Assembly (NCBI GenBank): GCA_038503035.1
Contig: JAVSML010024332.1
Span: 106,637-170,636, forward strand
Origin: Crocodylus rhombifer
Taxonomy: Eukaryota; Chordata; Crocodylia; Crocodylidae
DNA: 64,000 bases
Direction of reading: 5' to 3'
Part shown: positions 1 through 12,299 of the stretch, in pieces
How positions within the stretch are numbered: the stretch's first letter is position 1
Layout: every line of letters begins with the position of its first letter
Position numbers and translations under genes: made by a program
Notes under the pieces: model-generated
Databases searched by the model: none
Told to the model about the DNA's origin: nothing
Seen by the model: only the letters and a program-made list of their open reading frames with translations

Positions 1-2104
1 TTTGAAGAACTCACCATTTTTATGGATGTTAAAGCCACTGATAGTTATCAGACTAAACATTTTCCTCTGCTGAGGAAACAATATGTTTGGTAGCACAACC
101 TTGTCTGAGGGTTTCAGGCTTCTTGAGCTCAGGTTCCTTGATTAAGCATTAGTTGTATTTGGCTGGTTTCTTCCTTATACTTGTTTGCCTGTATACAGTC
201 ACCTTCTATTTCATTAGAAGCTTTAAAAATATACTTGTTAGTAGAAGAAGTCAAAATGATCTTTTCCATGTTGGTTTTCTTCTAATTTTCTAAAGGAATA
301 TGCCATGGATATATGTGAGCTAATAAAAGAAAAGATATGAACTTTTCACTTCAGTTTTAGGTTTTCTACTATAGGTACCTCAAAACGTGACATTTGTGTT
401 GGGTATATTGGAGAATGAGTCCCAGGAATAAATTGTAAACTGAATCCAAAATAGTTAGTAAATGCCTTTTAAGCATGGAAAATGGAAGCAGCAAATATTT
501 ACATTAACCTTGTAGATAGGGATTAGCAGCAGTGCTTTCCTGTTAATTTGAAACTAACAAGACTACAATTTCTTTTATTCACCCTTAAATACAATGTTAT
601 CAATTTATTTATGTTTAATTTTCATTTACTGCTTGCGGAGCCTAACATGCTCTGGAAAGAGTTGAGGTCTAAAAGGCTAATTTAAATCTTCATTATATAG
701 TGCAATAATAGTGTGGTAATATGAAATGGATACAAAGAGGAAACAGGTATTATCTCTTTTCATACTACAAGTGGTTGAAAATGGTTACTGCATATCAACA
801 ATGTATACTGGACTGCATATAAAAGAAGATAAACGAAACATCTATCAACTTCACCTGTGTTTGCTACATGGCTCTTATATCTGAAGCCCTTTGTTGTCAA
901 GTCCAGGAGGAAATGCTGAAAAAAATTCTGTTGGCTCCAATTTCTATATATGTTCTAGACTTTTTTATTACATGCTCCTCCTTTCAAAAACATGTGAAGG
1001 CAGGTTAAAAAGGGTAAAATGCAGATGAGATCTTCATTTCTTTGGCTAGTCATGATCATTTATAGCAAAATGAATTTCTGTAGCTTCATGTTGCTCATGA
1101 AGCTTCTGGCTTGTGGCAGAATTTTTAATGAGAATTTAAGAGACATTCAGAGAGAGAAATCAATCTCATTTTTATCATAACTGAGAGATGCCATTCTTTA
1201 TCATTTACTGCACAATCAACACAGATATGTTTGACCTGACATTCAGAACTCAGACAGCTGAAAACTTAGCTAGATAACATTTTTTTCAAAGCTTTGTTTT
1301 AATGTCATTCCACTTAGTGAGACTGCTTGGTAATTGTAGTGAATTATCACCGTTATATAAAAAGAAGCATCATAGTATTCTACTTTAAAGGCTATAAACA
1401 TTGCAACGATATGGGGGGATGTTGATCCTAAATATTTTAAACTAGCATGGAAGTGACTTTGTCACGCTATAAGTTTTTTTTTCATATTATATTATCAGCA
1501 TCAGAAGCAGTAGGGACAAAATGGGAGGGACTAAATAGTTCTAAGTAGTTGATATCATCATAGGATGCCACCAAATATTAGCAGGATTGTAGCCTCACTA
1601 GGTCTCTGGGTATACAGGAATCAGTGCTATCAGAAGAAGAAAGGTTTGAGCTATATAGTAATTCAACAAGCACCAAATGTCAAATTTAATTGTTTGGTTG
1701 AAAATGGCCCAGCATACAGATACTGAGCACACTTCTAAAGATTCAGAAGGAGAGTTTATATATAAGACATTCATCCCTGCTTTGAATACTTTATGTCATG
1801 TAGGGTTAGAGTGGCATAAAGGAAGGTCCTTCATGTCCTGTAGCTGGCTTGGCTGTGGTGAGAATTGTTTCAGAACATGTACTGAAGAAGACAGCTAGAA
1901 ATCTGCCCCCTGAGAACTGCCTAGAGACTCTTGCCATAGGAGGAATGCTGGGTTTGGAGTTCTGGCATAAGACAAATTTGTCAGGACAGGGCTAAAAGCA
2001 CAAAGCATTGCAGATGTTCCAGGCCTTGTTGTACTGCACAGATCTGGTCAGAAAGCCGCACTCCAAATGGGATCTTTTAACTGTCTGCCTTAATGTGATA
2101 TAGC
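1..2104. other. AT-rich unique sequence, no gene seen
   Basis: About 2.1 kb of AT-rich sequence with frequent stops in all frames. I see no recognisable repeat end, RNA gene or coding exon. The small open frames near 1677 and 1992 do not resemble any family I know. It reads as intergenic or intronic DNA. Confidence 0.6.
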
Positions 2105-3586
2105 TGGTGCTTGGATTGGACTCTAAGGCTGTGTCCAGATAAGCGAGCTTGTGCCTGTTGTGGTATCTCAGAGCAGTTTGAGATACCGCAGGAGGCATGC
2201 TAGGAATGAAAAAATGTTCCCTGCATTTCATATGTGCAGCACGGACTCTAAATGTGATACTGGGAAATCCTGGTATAAAAACAACAGGCTGGAAAAAAGT
2301 GGCACAGGGCAGGGTACACTCCTGAAGCATGTCCTGAAGCAGCTGGAGGCTAGGTCTTCCAGAGAGATACTCTAGCACCTGGCCAGAGCATCTCTATGCC
2401 TGCTGTGTGCCCCTGCTGCTCTAGCATGCTGCCTCAATGTGCTGCAGGAAATAGAAGCAGGGCAAGACTGGCAGTGGTGGCTGGGACACAGGCTCTATCC
2501 CTGGTAAGCAGGGACATAGGGATGGGGGAACTGTGTGGGGGTGAGGATAGTGGGCTGTCAGGGCGCTCATGGCCTGTTGCTGGCAGAGGCCACCAGCAGT
2601 GGGTGGTGTTGCTTGAGACCTAGGGGCTCCATGTGGCAAATGGAGCTGGCCTGATTCACTGGTGCATGCTTTCAAGCATCACTGGGCTGGCTCCTGCCAC
2701 CACCCAGGGCTCTCAGCAGTGCAGGCAGGAGTGGTGTGCCATTGGGCTGGGCCACTTCCTGCCTTCAAGGAGCTGGCCTGGTCTGATGGCACACAGGGCA
2801 CATAGAGGCAGGAGCTGGCGCAACCCAATGGTGTGCAGCTCCTGCCTTCAGTGCCAGGAGATGTGGCCCAGTGCCAGCAAGAGCTGGCCTGGGCCTGCCT
2901 GAAGGCATGTGCCAGCAGACCAGGCTAGCTCCATGCACCACACAGAGCCCCTGGGTCTCATGTGGCATTGCACACTGCTGGAGAGCTCTGCCAGCAGCTG
3001 GCCACAAGTGCCCTGATGGCCCGCTGCTGGTTGTTGCTGCCGGGGATGGCAGGGGTTGTCCACTATGGGAATGGGTGGGAGATTGGTGGGGGACCTACTC
3101 CTCCTACACAGTCCCCCACAATCCACCCATAAACCCCACACCCACAAAACTCATACCCACAAACCCCACACCCCCAAACCCATACACAAGCCCCACATAT
3201 CCTTATACCCACCCACAAGCTCCCCAACCTCCTGCATGAACTCCACATCCCCCTTGCAAATCTCACACCTTGTATACCCAGCTTCTAGAAAGGACAGGAC
3301 ATCCTGGTGAGAGCTGCAGCTAGAGGGGCAACTGTTGCACTGCAGCCCTGGTCCATGCCCACACCAGTGGTAGGACATGCAGAACCAGCCTGGGAGGGCT
3401 CCTGGTATCAGGAACCACTTGGGTGGTGTGATGGCTTGGGGAGAGGGGTGTAAGTGGCAGCAGCGGTGAGAGAGTGAGAGATGGGGGAGTTCTTTGGGTA
3501 GGAGAGGCCTACAGAGCTGGGTTTAGAGCTCCCCTTGCCCCACTAGAGCAGCCTCTGCAGGGGAAATCTGGCCTGGAAGGGAAGGG
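2105..3586. repeat. GC-rich composite repeat with CCCACA minisatellite
   Basis: Base composition rises sharply compared with the flanks. The block opens with a transposon-like end (AAGGCTGTGTCCAGATAAGC) and a 9-bp stem (GGTATCTCA/TGAGATACC) near 2162-2187. Low-complexity sequence rich in CTGGC, CTGCTG and GGGCTGG follows. Around 3116-3230 there is an imperfect minisatellite built on AAACCCCACACCCAC. The many overlapping open frames on both strands are by-products of this composition. It is probably a non-autonomous DNA element with a low-complexity core, but I did not find a matching right end. It stops where the 3' end of the CR1 element begins. Confidence 0.45.
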
Positions 3587-3770
3587 GTTTCATAGATTTC
3601 ATAGACATTTGGGCTGGAAGAGACCCTGGAGGATCATCAAGTCCAGCCTGCTGCCCCATGGGCAGGAAGTCAGCAGGGATCATAGGATAAACATCCAAAT
3701 GTGTCATGAAGGTATTCAAAGTGGGTGCTTGAACCACCTCTGGTGGCAGTCTATTCCAAACATTGGGGGT

Positions 3771-5672
3771 TCAGACGGTAGAGAAGTTCTTCCTTATGTA
3801 CAGCCTGAAACAGTTGAGGTGGGGTTTGTGACCCTTTGATCTTGTTATCCCATGGAGTGCTCTGGTGAACAGACATTCCCCCAGATCCTGATGAGCACCC
3901 CTGATAAACTTATAGGTGGCCACCAGATCACCCCTAAGCCTGTGCTTTTCTAGGCTGAAGAGTCCTATAGCTCTCAGCCTCTCATCATAAGGTCTGTTTT
4001 CCTGATCTCTGATCATGCACGTGGCTCCTCTTTGCACTCTCTCAAGCTTCTCCACATCCTTTTTGAATTGTGGACCTCAAAACTGGACACAGTACTCCAG
4101 CTGTGGCCTCACCAAGGCTGAGTACAGGGGGAGAATGACGTCCTGGGATTTGCTTGAGAAGCATCTATGGATTTGAGCCAGTGTTTTTCTCACTTTACTA
4201 GCTGCAGCATCACATTGAAGGCTCGAGTTCATCTTGTGGTCAGCCATGACCCCCAAGTCCCTCTCATCTGTAGTGCTAACCAGTGTAGCACTGCCAAGCC
4301 TATAAGCATGCTGTAGATTTTTCCTCCCCAGGTGGAGAACCTTGCATTTTTCAGTGTTGAATACCATCAGGTTCTCATCTGCCCATTTCATGAGACTGTC
4401 AAGATCTGCCTGGATCACTCTCCTGTCCTCAGGTGTGGATGCTTTACCCCAGAGTTTGGTGTCATCAGCAAACTTGGCCGGTCTGCTTCTAATGCCAATG
4501 TCCACATCATTGATGAAGATGTTAAACAGTATAGGCCCTAGGACAGAGCCTTGAGGGACCCCACTGGTGACCACAGACCAAGACAATTGGCTTCCGTAGA
4601 GCCAGTTCCCCAGCCAGTGGATCGTGGTGAGGTTGAGGCTGCAGTTAGCCAGTTTTGCCAAGAGGTGATCATGGGATACCCGATCGACGGCTTTTTTAAA
4701 GTCTAGATATATGACATCAATCTCTTCCCCCTTGTCCAGGTGATAGGTCACCTGGTCATAAAAGGAAATGAGATTGGTCAAGCAACACCTACCCGCAACA
4801 AACCCATGCTGAGTATCCCTCAGGATATTGTCATCAGCTAGTCTGTTAAGGATGGCCTCTTTGATAATATTTTCCAAGACCTTGCTCAGGATAGAGGTCA
4901 GGCTGATGGGCTGGTAGTTTGCCAGATCTACTTTCCTCCTTTCTTGAAGATTGGCATGACATTGGCCTTCTTCCAATCTTCAGGTACTTCAGCAGAGCAC
5001 CAGGAGTTCTCAGAGATCTGTGCCAAGGGCTGAGCTATGGTGCTTGCCAGCTTCTTGACTACCCTTGGGTGGAAACCATCAGGGCTGGCTGACTTGAAGG
5101 TATCCAGCTTGTCAAGGTGTTCCTTCACTAGGTCAGCTTCAATGGAGGGTAAAGAATCTCCCTCACCTGGGTCCCCCGACCCACAGTGGGCAGGGGCGTC
5201 CCATGGGACTGATGAAAGACTGACACAAAGTACCCATTTAGCAAGTTTGCTTTTTCATGGGCATCAGTTGTCAGTTGTCCCATCTGGTTTAGCAGGGGTC
5301 CAACATTGCCCTTGCTTTTCCTCCAGCTTCCCACGTATCTAAAAAAGGACTTGTTATTATCCTTGATATCTGTAGCTAGCTAGAGTTCCATCACAGCCTT
5401 GGCTTTCCTGGCTTTCTCTCTGCAGGTCCAGACCAGAGCAGAGTATTCCTCCTTGGTGGTGGTTCCAGTCCTCCATCCTTTTTCGGTCTTCCATTTAAGA
5501 TGTGGGAGGTCTGCCAGTTCCCTGGAGAGCCAAGGGGGCTGCTGTGCTCTTTTGCTGCCTTTCCTCCGAGATGGGACGGACTTTGCTTGTGCATCCAGGA
5601 TTGTTCCCTTGAGGAGCAACCACTCATCCTGAACTCCTCTCCCTGTAAATGCCTGGTCTGCTGGCTTTTCAA
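3771..5672 (-). pseudogene. CR1 ORF2 remnant: linker, reverse transcriptase, C-terminal domain
   Basis: Frames on the minus strand join in order. 5380-5672 is the basic linker, with WLSRELADL and a KARKAKAVMEL helix. 5128-5334 carries KANLLNGYFVSVF. 4928-5128 carries SPDGFHPRVVKKLA and EDWKKANVMPIFKKGGK. 4077-4976 is the RT core, with YQPISLTSILSKVLENI, a degenerate FKKAVDRVSHD block, SGVPQGSVLGPILFNIFIND and the catalytic FADDTKLWG at about 4448-4475. 3771-4055 is the C-terminal region with LERVQRGATCMI. There are reading-frame changes between the pieces and no endonuclease domain upstream. RT normally primes on nicked target DNA, so this copy could not have retrotransposed on its own. Confidence 0.85.
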
Positions 5673-5729
5673 GGGTTGCTCTGTGGGCCAGCAGTGGCGG
5701 TAGTCCTCCTGTCCCCCGGCTGGCTTAGT

Positions 5730-6746
5730 TTAAAGCCCGGTGGAGCAGGTCAGCCAATCTGGCTGAGAAGAGCTTCCTCCCCAAGGGAGACAGATTGAGG
5801 CCATCCCTTCCCTGCAGCTCGCTGCCTCTCTTACCAAAGACTGGACGGTGGTCATGGAAGCCAAATCCTTCCTGATGACACCAGCGCCGCAGTCTTGGTT
5901 GACTACCTGGATCCTCCTTTCCCTCCTCAGCCCATAGCCCGAGACAGGGAGGATTGAAGAAAACACCACCTGCACCCCCAGACCCTTATGCCCTGCTCCC
6001 AAATTCCTGTAGTGCTTCATGACCCAACTGCGAGTGCTCCAAGCCATGTCATTGGTGCCCACATGGATGAGGAGCATGGAATAGTGGTCAGTGGGCTGGA
6101 GGAGTTTAGGGATCTTCTCCGCAATGTCTTGGATGCAGGCTCCCAGGAAGCAGCAAACTTCCCGGGCTAAGGGGTTGGGGTGGCAGATTACCCCCTCAGT
6201 CCCCCTCAGGATGGAGTCTCCCACAACAAACACTTTGCATTTTGTCTTGGGGATAGAAGGGGTGGTGGGTACAGTAGAGCCTGTATTGCCTGCAGGAGCT
6301 GACATCTCAGCAGGCTCTGTTGAGGCTGCAAGTGGTTTGTACCTGTTGCAAAGCTCCAGTGGGGCAGGGGTCTTGGTGCGGTGGGCTTTGGGGCCCTTGA
6401 CCACTTTGGTCCAACCCTGTGGCTGGACAGAAGGGGAGGTTCCTGAGTCCTCCCTTGTCCTGGAGGGAGACTGTGATCTACTCTCCACCTCCTGGGGGAG
6501 AAGGGCCTGGCAGTAGGAGTTGATCTCCTGCTCACAGTCCCTGATGGCCCATAGTCTCTGGACTGCGGCCTGGAGCTCCTTCATCTGGCATGCCAGAGAC
6601 CCCAGAAGGGAGCCCCAGTTTGCCCACCCCAGTCCTTGAGCCCCAGTTGAGGGCTTCCTGGGAATGATGTGGGAATCACTGGGGCCTGGGCACAGGTACA
6701 GGGAGCAGAACAGCAAGGGCTGGCACTGCTCAGAGCCACAAAGCAT
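5730..6746 (-). pseudogene. CR1 ORF1 (SGNH/GDSL esterase-like domain)
   Basis: A 338-codon minus-strand frame. The first roughly 170 residues are low-complexity and rich in Q, P, S and T. From about residue 170 there is an SGNH-hydrolase-like core with the block FVVGDSILRG carrying the candidate catalytic serine, and further on LLIHVGTND, the block III motif of this fold. The block VVFSSILPV follows. CR1 ORF1 proteins with an esterase domain are known in several vertebrate lineages. They bind RNA or lipid and support retrotransposition, though the exact role is unsettled. The frame is long and still open, but the element is defective downstream, so I treat it as a relic. The true start may lie further upstream, because I placed it only at the first ATG. 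Confidence 0.8.
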
Positions 6747-6910
6747 CAGGTGGGACAGTTGCAGGTGGACCCATGTCCTGGTGCTGGGATGGAGCTGCTG
6801 CTGGGAGGGAGCTAGTGGGAGCCAGGCAGGGGCTGTGGGTCAGAAGTGAGGGTCACTGGTGGGGCTGTGGGTTGGGAGTGAGGGGCAAGGACATAGGCAG
6901 GGGCAGGGCA

Positions 6911-7109
6911 CACTACATTCCAATGTTGCTCAGTGCCCCACATCCTGGTGAGCAAAGTGGGGAGGGGCATCTCTGATTTTTTTTCTAAGATTAAAAAAAC
7001 CCAATGAAAATGTAAAAGCGTATATAGATATTTAGAATTAATTTTATGATGATGGAGGCACTGGTGGGCTTCCAAATTGATTTAAATTGTAAATATATCT
7101 AGATTTCAT
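6911..7109. other. Short spacer between CR1 pieces
   Basis: AT-rich spacer with a T-run near 6977 and no recognisable feature. Confidence 0.5.
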
Positions 7110-7530
7110 ACATTTTTAGGGTCAAAGGGGTCTCAGTGGATCATCAAGTCCAACCCCATGCCCTGGGCAGGAAAGACTGCTGTCAGATGACCCCAGCCAG
7201 GTGTTTGTTGAGTCTCCTATTACAGATCTCCAAGGTAGGGGAGAGCACCACTTCCTTTGGAAGCCCATTCCAGCCTGTGGTAACTCTTACTGTAAAGAAC
7301 TTCCTAGTCTAAATCTGCTGTCTGTCAGTTTGTATCTGTTGTTTCTAGTTACTCCAAGGCACGCCTTGGTAAACAAGGTATCTCCTATACCTTGCTCCCC
7401 TCTCCCCCACCCCAATGAATTTGTAAATGGCCACCAGATCCTCTCTCAGCCTTCTCTTACAGAGGCTGAAGATATCTAGGTGCCTTAATCTGTCCTTGTA
7501 GGACCTTTCCTGATTGGCTCTTTGTGTCTT
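7110..7530 (-). mobile_element. CR1 3'-terminal fragment
   Basis: On the minus strand this matches the 3' part of CR1. The plus strand shows GATCATCAAGTCCAACCCC near the low end, then GAATTTGTAAATGGCCACCA and CTCTCAGCCTTCTCTTACAG. These are the same landmarks found at 9790-9850 in copy B and 3905-3960 in copy A. It is severely 5'-truncated, as is usual for LINE insertions, and its frame is closed. Confidence 0.8.
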
Positions 7531-7559
7531 CTTTATAATACCTAATCCTGGTTAATAAA

Positions 7560-8050
7560 ACAATTGAACTATAACTGCCCTGAATTTAGTGGGAAGAGTA
7601 GTTGGTTAGAAAAACTCCGCGTCCCAATCCCCGCAAAGTATAAAAAAGGATTAATGCTACCACTTTATCATAAAGCTATAATACACTGGCACTTTATTGA
7701 TCCCTGCTATGAAGAGAGAGATTCGGCGTTGGAGCAATGGGATTGCCAGCAGAGATGGGGAGAGGATGGAAGGAAGCCGCACTTCCGGATCAGCTGCTTG
7801 TTGCAGCTGGAATGTTGCTGAAAGCGGAGCAAAGGAAGGGGAGACCCAGATGCGGGGTGGAGTGAGCATGTGGTGGGGGGAGCCGATCAGGAGGAGGAGT
7901 GGGCTGTCAGTGGTGGAGAGGCGGCATCAAGGGGTGAGCCGAAGAGAACAGGATACAGTGTGTGCTTGGAGGAAGCAGAATAAAGAAAAAAAAAAAAGGG
8001 AGGGAGAATTTTTCCAGAGCGTGGTCCTGGGGACTGTTCAGCACTGAGGA
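7560..8050 (+). promoter_or_regulatory. CpG-retaining, TATA-containing promoter-like block of unknown origin
   Basis: Most of the neighbourhood is CpG-poor, but this block keeps several CpGs (CTCCGCGTCCC, TTCGGCGTTGG, GCCGCACTTCCGG, GGCGGCATC). A TATA-like TATAAAAAAGG lies near 7639. About 340 bp further on, AATAAAG is followed directly by an A-run near 7979-7996. This could be the first exon and promoter of a non-coding transcript, an LTR, or a retroposed sequence. No coding frame is recognisable. The short frames inside it have no family resemblance. Confidence 0.3.
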
Positions 8051-9389
8051 GCAGAGGAGCAAACAGGAGGAATTGGCAGAGAACAATGATAATAAGTAAA
8101 ATTTTCTTGACTTTTTGAAAATATAAATAAATAAAAAAAAAAAAGAAGAAAGTTGTAAGATACAGCAAGCCCAGCTATCTTTAAAGTAGTTAAAGGTGAA
8201 GTCAGCCTGCTCTCTTTGAGAAGTTCCTATAAAAAGAAAAGAAAAAAGCAAAAAAATGAAAAAAAGGAAAGAAAACCCTATTCGTATTTTATGCTGTTTA
8301 AGTTTACGTTTAATATTAAAATCATATAAAAGACATAGTACTTACCTTTACTGGAGAAAACATCAAGCTGTCGCTAAATAAATAAACAGAATTTGGTTTC
8401 TATTAATCCAGCCAGCTAAGAAGATACTGAGACCTAAAAATATAAAAATTAGATAACTAATAATTTTAGCTTAAAGAACACCATGTGAGTTTGGGTATTT
8501 TTAAAAGAAAAATAAATAAATAAAGATCCCTGTGTTGCGAGCAAAGTTCAAAACCTTGATAAATTAGATTGATATTTTATTATTCGGTGTTTACGTTACA
8601 TCCTCCTGAAAAAAAATACATTTTTCAACAAGACATGGCATGTGGGACTTGGGGTCACTACTGAAAGTATAAAATGAGGAATAATCAGGTTAGTTGTTAC
8701 CTACGTTATTCAACTGCAGTTTACAGACTCGGTGGGATTAGTGTGAACTCTCCACAATTCCAAATCAGCTGCATTTACTCATCCATTTCTTCTAAGAGAT
8801 CAAGATGGAAAGGTTTGATAAGCTTTACATATCAGTGTGTTAATACTGACGCATAAACTAATTTATTTTATATTTCAAATAAGGGAGTAGCCTCAAAGTT
8901 TATGCTGTGTTTGACATGACTGAGGATTTGTCATCATACATTTATATGACTCTGTGTTATACATATTCTTTTTGGCTCCATATTTTGGTAAAAATGACTG
9001 ACAAATCATGATTTTTTATTGCAGTTTTAGGGTAGCAAGTCATTAGAGAAACAGTTTGAAAATACATCTTTATGACTTTATTTGCAGAAAACAGACAAGA
9101 ATGTCACTTATATTCCCTTGAAAAAATCATTCTGATTTGTGTGCTGTGTTGACAGTTTTATACCATGTTTCATTCAAAGTGCAAATTTGAAAGGTTACGT
9201 GCTTTTGTACTTTATACATATGCATAGGCCCTATTGGCTTAGTAAAGCTTTGGTGCTGTTCAGATTTGGGGTTGTTTTTCACACAGATTGGTGAGTATTT
9301 CTTTATTGTTCCTTCACATGTTAACTTGATCACTATTTTATTTAATTCAACATCCCATGTTTTTTATATAATTCTGGGCTATCCAACTT
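8051..9389. other. AT-rich unique sequence with A-rich runs
   Basis: AT-rich, with simple A-rich runs at about 8120-8150 and 8230-8275. I see no gene, repeat end or RNA gene. Confidence 0.55.
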
Positions 9390-9650
9390 CCAAGCAGCTG
9401 GGGACACATGCCACGGAGACTGCAGGATGCGTGGCCCACAGCAGAGCAAGCCTCACCCCATAGATGTCCCCTTCCTTTCCCTGCTGCACCAGGCACCCAC
9501 TCAGGTGTCACCTGCTACACCATGTATCTACACAAGCACCCCAGGCAGGAATGGGTGCCAAGGTCATATCACCCCAGCCAAATATCTATCCAGCCTCCTC
9601 TTGAAGACCCCCAAGGTAGGCGAGAGAAACACCACACTTGGGAGACCATT

Positions 9651-11490
9651 TCAGAGCCTGGCAGTCTGAACTATAAAGTAATGTCTCCTGATGTCCAGCC
9701 TGAACCTTCTCTCTAACAATTTGTGGCCATTATTCCTAGTAACCCTGGGTGGTGCCCAGGGAAACAGGGTCTCCCCTAATTCCTGCTGGTCCCCCTTGGT
9801 GAGTTTGTAAATGGCCACCAGATCCCCTCTCAGCCTTCTCTTGTGGAGGCTAAATAGGTTCAGGCCCTTTAACCTCTCTTTGAAAGGCCTGCCCCACTGC
9901 CCCTTGACCATGTGAGTGGCCCTCCTCTGGACCCTCTCAATGCTAGCCACATCCCACTTGAAGTGTAGCACTCAGAACTGGACACAGTACTCCAACTATG
10001 GCCTGACCAATGTCGCATAGTGGGGAAGGATCACCTCTCTGGACCTAATTGTGATGCATCTGTAGATGCACGACAAGGTGCAGTTAACCTTACTGACTGC
10101 TTCCTCACATTGGTAGCTCATGTTCATCCTGAAGTCAACCATGACTCCAAGATCCCTTTCTGTCATCGTGTTGACAAGAAGGGTATACCCCAGCCTATAG
10201 GTGTGTTGCTGGTTCCTTCTCCCTATATGCAGTAACTTCATTCATTTGTGTTGAATTCCATCCTATTTTCATCCGCTCACCTCTGTAATTTGTCTAGATC
10301 TAGCTGGATTCTGTCCCTCCCCTCCACCATGCCCACTTCGCCACACAACTTGGTGTCATCAGTGAATTTGGACAGTATGCATTCCACACCCACATCTAGA
10401 TCACTAATAAAGATGTTGAACAATACAGGCCCCAGGACCGAGCTCTGGGGAACTCCACTGCCCACATCCCTCCAGGTCAAAAACAACCTGTCCACCACCA
10501 CTCTCTGGATGTGGCCATCTAGCCAATTTGCCACTGACTGTAGGCATCAATGCCACAGTCAACTAGTTTTTTAAAGAAAATGTGGTGGGAAACAGTGTCA
10601 AAGGCCTTCTTAAAGTCCAGGAAAATGACATCTACCCCGACACCCTCGTCCAGGGACTTTGTGACCTGATCATAAAAAGAAACCAAGTTAGGCAGGACCT
10701 GCCCTCATTGAACCCATGTTGGGTGCCCCTGAGCATTACCTCCCTTGCTGGGCCCTTGCAGATGTGCTCCTTGATAATTTTCTCAAAGGTCTTCCCAAGG
10801 ACTGACGTAAATCTGACTGGCCTATAACTGCCGGGGTCCCCCTTTCTCTCATTCTTGTAAATGGGGACCACATTGGCCCTTTTCCAATCCTCTTGTACCT
10901 GCCAGTGCCCCCCGAGCACTCATAGAGCTGTGCCAGGGGCCCCGCTATGACCCCTGTCAATTCCCTCAGCATCCTTGGGTAAAGGGCATCTGGATCTACT
11001 GATTTAAACATGTCCAACTCCTCCAAAAGTTCCCTAACTAGGTCATCCCTGACACTAGTTATGGCAGTGCTTCCCCTGGGTCCGTCCTCCATTCTAGTGG
11101 GGGAGGATGTCCCAGTCCCTGTTCAGGAGTATGGAGGCAAAGAATTTGTTGAAGAGGTCAGCTTTTTCATTTGCTGCAATCACCAGATTGCCAAGCCTAT
11201 CTTGTAGGGACCACATGTTACCTGGTGCCGCCTTCTTACTTCCTATGTATTTGAAAATGTACTTTTTATGATCCTTAATTCTGGTCACTAGCTGTAGCTC
11301 CATCTCTGCCTTGGCCTTCCTAACAGCATACCTACAGTCCTGAGCAATGGAAGTATAATCCTTCTTGGTGGTAGCCCCTTGCTTCCACTGTTTGTACACC
11401 TCCTTTTTTGCCCTCAGGCATCCCTGGATGCCTTTGCCAAGCCATGTGGGCTTCTTAGCACTCCTGCCCCCCTTGGTGCACATTGGGACT
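9651..11490 (-). pseudogene. CR1 ORF2 linker and reverse transcriptase remnant
   Basis: Minus-strand pieces: 11094-11483 with KKPTWLGKGIQGC and KDHKKYIFKYIGSKK, 10736-11092 with ELLEELDMFKSVDPDALYPR, 10632-10919 with WKRANVVPIYKNERKGDPGSYRPV, 10277-10534 with [19 protein letters not shown] and the catalytic block FTDDTKLCG, where the first Ala is changed to Thr, 9996-10241, and 9651-9971 with IERVQRRATHMVKGQWGR. Frame changes between all pieces show it is inactive. Confidence 0.83.
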
Positions 11491-11654
11491 GATTCCCTTT
11501 GAGCTCAGAGGATTGTCTCCTTGAGGAACAACTATCTGTCTTGGACTCCTATCTCTTTGAAGCTCCAAGACCCTAATGCCTCCGCTACTAACCTTTCTTA
11601 GCTTACAGAAGTCGGCCCTCCTGAAGTTGAGGACCTCTTCCTTGCTGCTTGCTT

Positions 11655-12299
11655 TCACCACCTGCACTGGATAGTAAATTCCAGTGGGCGATGATCACTG
11701 TCACCCAGGTGGCCGAGTACCCGCAGACTCCTCACCCGGTCATCACCTGTGGCAAGGACCAACTCCAGCAAGGCATTTCCCTTGGTGGGACTATGCACCT
11801 CCTGGGTTAGGTGGAGGTCCTGTATCCAGGCTAGGAACCTATGTGAGCAGTCGGATCTGGCTGACTGCTCCTCCCAGCAGATGTCTGGGTAGTTTAGGTC
11901 ACCCATGACAACCACATTCCTTGACTTTACTGCCTCCGTGACTTCATCTGAGAATTCCAGGTCTCCCTGGTGAGGTGGTCTGTAGTAGATACCCACTATC
12001 AACTTCTTTTTCCCATGCCCCCCTTGCATTCTTACCCAGAGTGCCTCATTTTGCCCCTCCTCTGACCCCATCCTGATCATTGAGGACATTTATATCTTTG
12101 ACTTTATATGGTGCTACACCCCCTTTTCCCTGCTCTGTCTCACCTCTATGGCTTGTATCCCTCGATGTTCACTGCTCAGTTGTGGGTAGAAATCCCACCA
12201 GGTTTCCGTGATCCCCACTAGGTCAGGATTTTTGCTAGCTAGCAGGAGGGCGAGTTCCTCCTGCTTTCCCCCATGCTTTGAGCATTTGTGTAGAGGCAT
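11655..12299 (-). pseudogene. CR1 ORF2 endonuclease domain (EEP family)
   Basis: Two minus-strand pieces. 12114-12299 carries LVGITETWWD, with the active-site Glu of the N-terminal strand. 11655-12089 carries LIVGIYYRPP, VVMGDLNYPDICWE and, near its end, GDSDHRPLEF with the catalytic SDH block. Together they give the exonuclease-endonuclease-phosphatase fold that nicks target DNA to prime reverse transcription. The two pieces are in different frames, so the domain is broken. This is the part that is missing from copy A. Confidence 0.82.

Larger units (their letters stand above)
3588..6910 (-). mobile_element. CR1 LINE copy A, minus strand, endonuclease region deleted
   Basis: A non-LTR retrotransposon read right to left. 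A GC-rich 5' region with two imperfect copies of a unit near GGGGCTGTGGGT (about 6830-6900) may be the internal promoter. ORF1 with an esterase-like domain follows, then the ORF2 linker, reverse transcriptase and C-terminal domain. The 3' end at about 3588-3605 shows the octamer-like CATAGATTTCATAGA on the plus strand, typical of CR1 tails. Compared with copy B at 9390-12800, the endonuclease and first part of the linker are missing. ORF1 runs almost directly into the linker at about 5640-5730. Scattered frameshifts show it is inactive. CR1 is the dominant LINE of birds, turtles and crocodilians. Confidence 0.88.

Noticed and set aside
3056..3239. Pro/Thr/His-rich frames
   Set aside because: They are translations of the AAACCCCACACCCAC minisatellite.
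5730..6746. Host SGNH hydrolase gene
   Set aside because: The esterase-like domain is followed by a CR1 ORF2 remnant in the correct order and strand, so it is CR1 ORF1.
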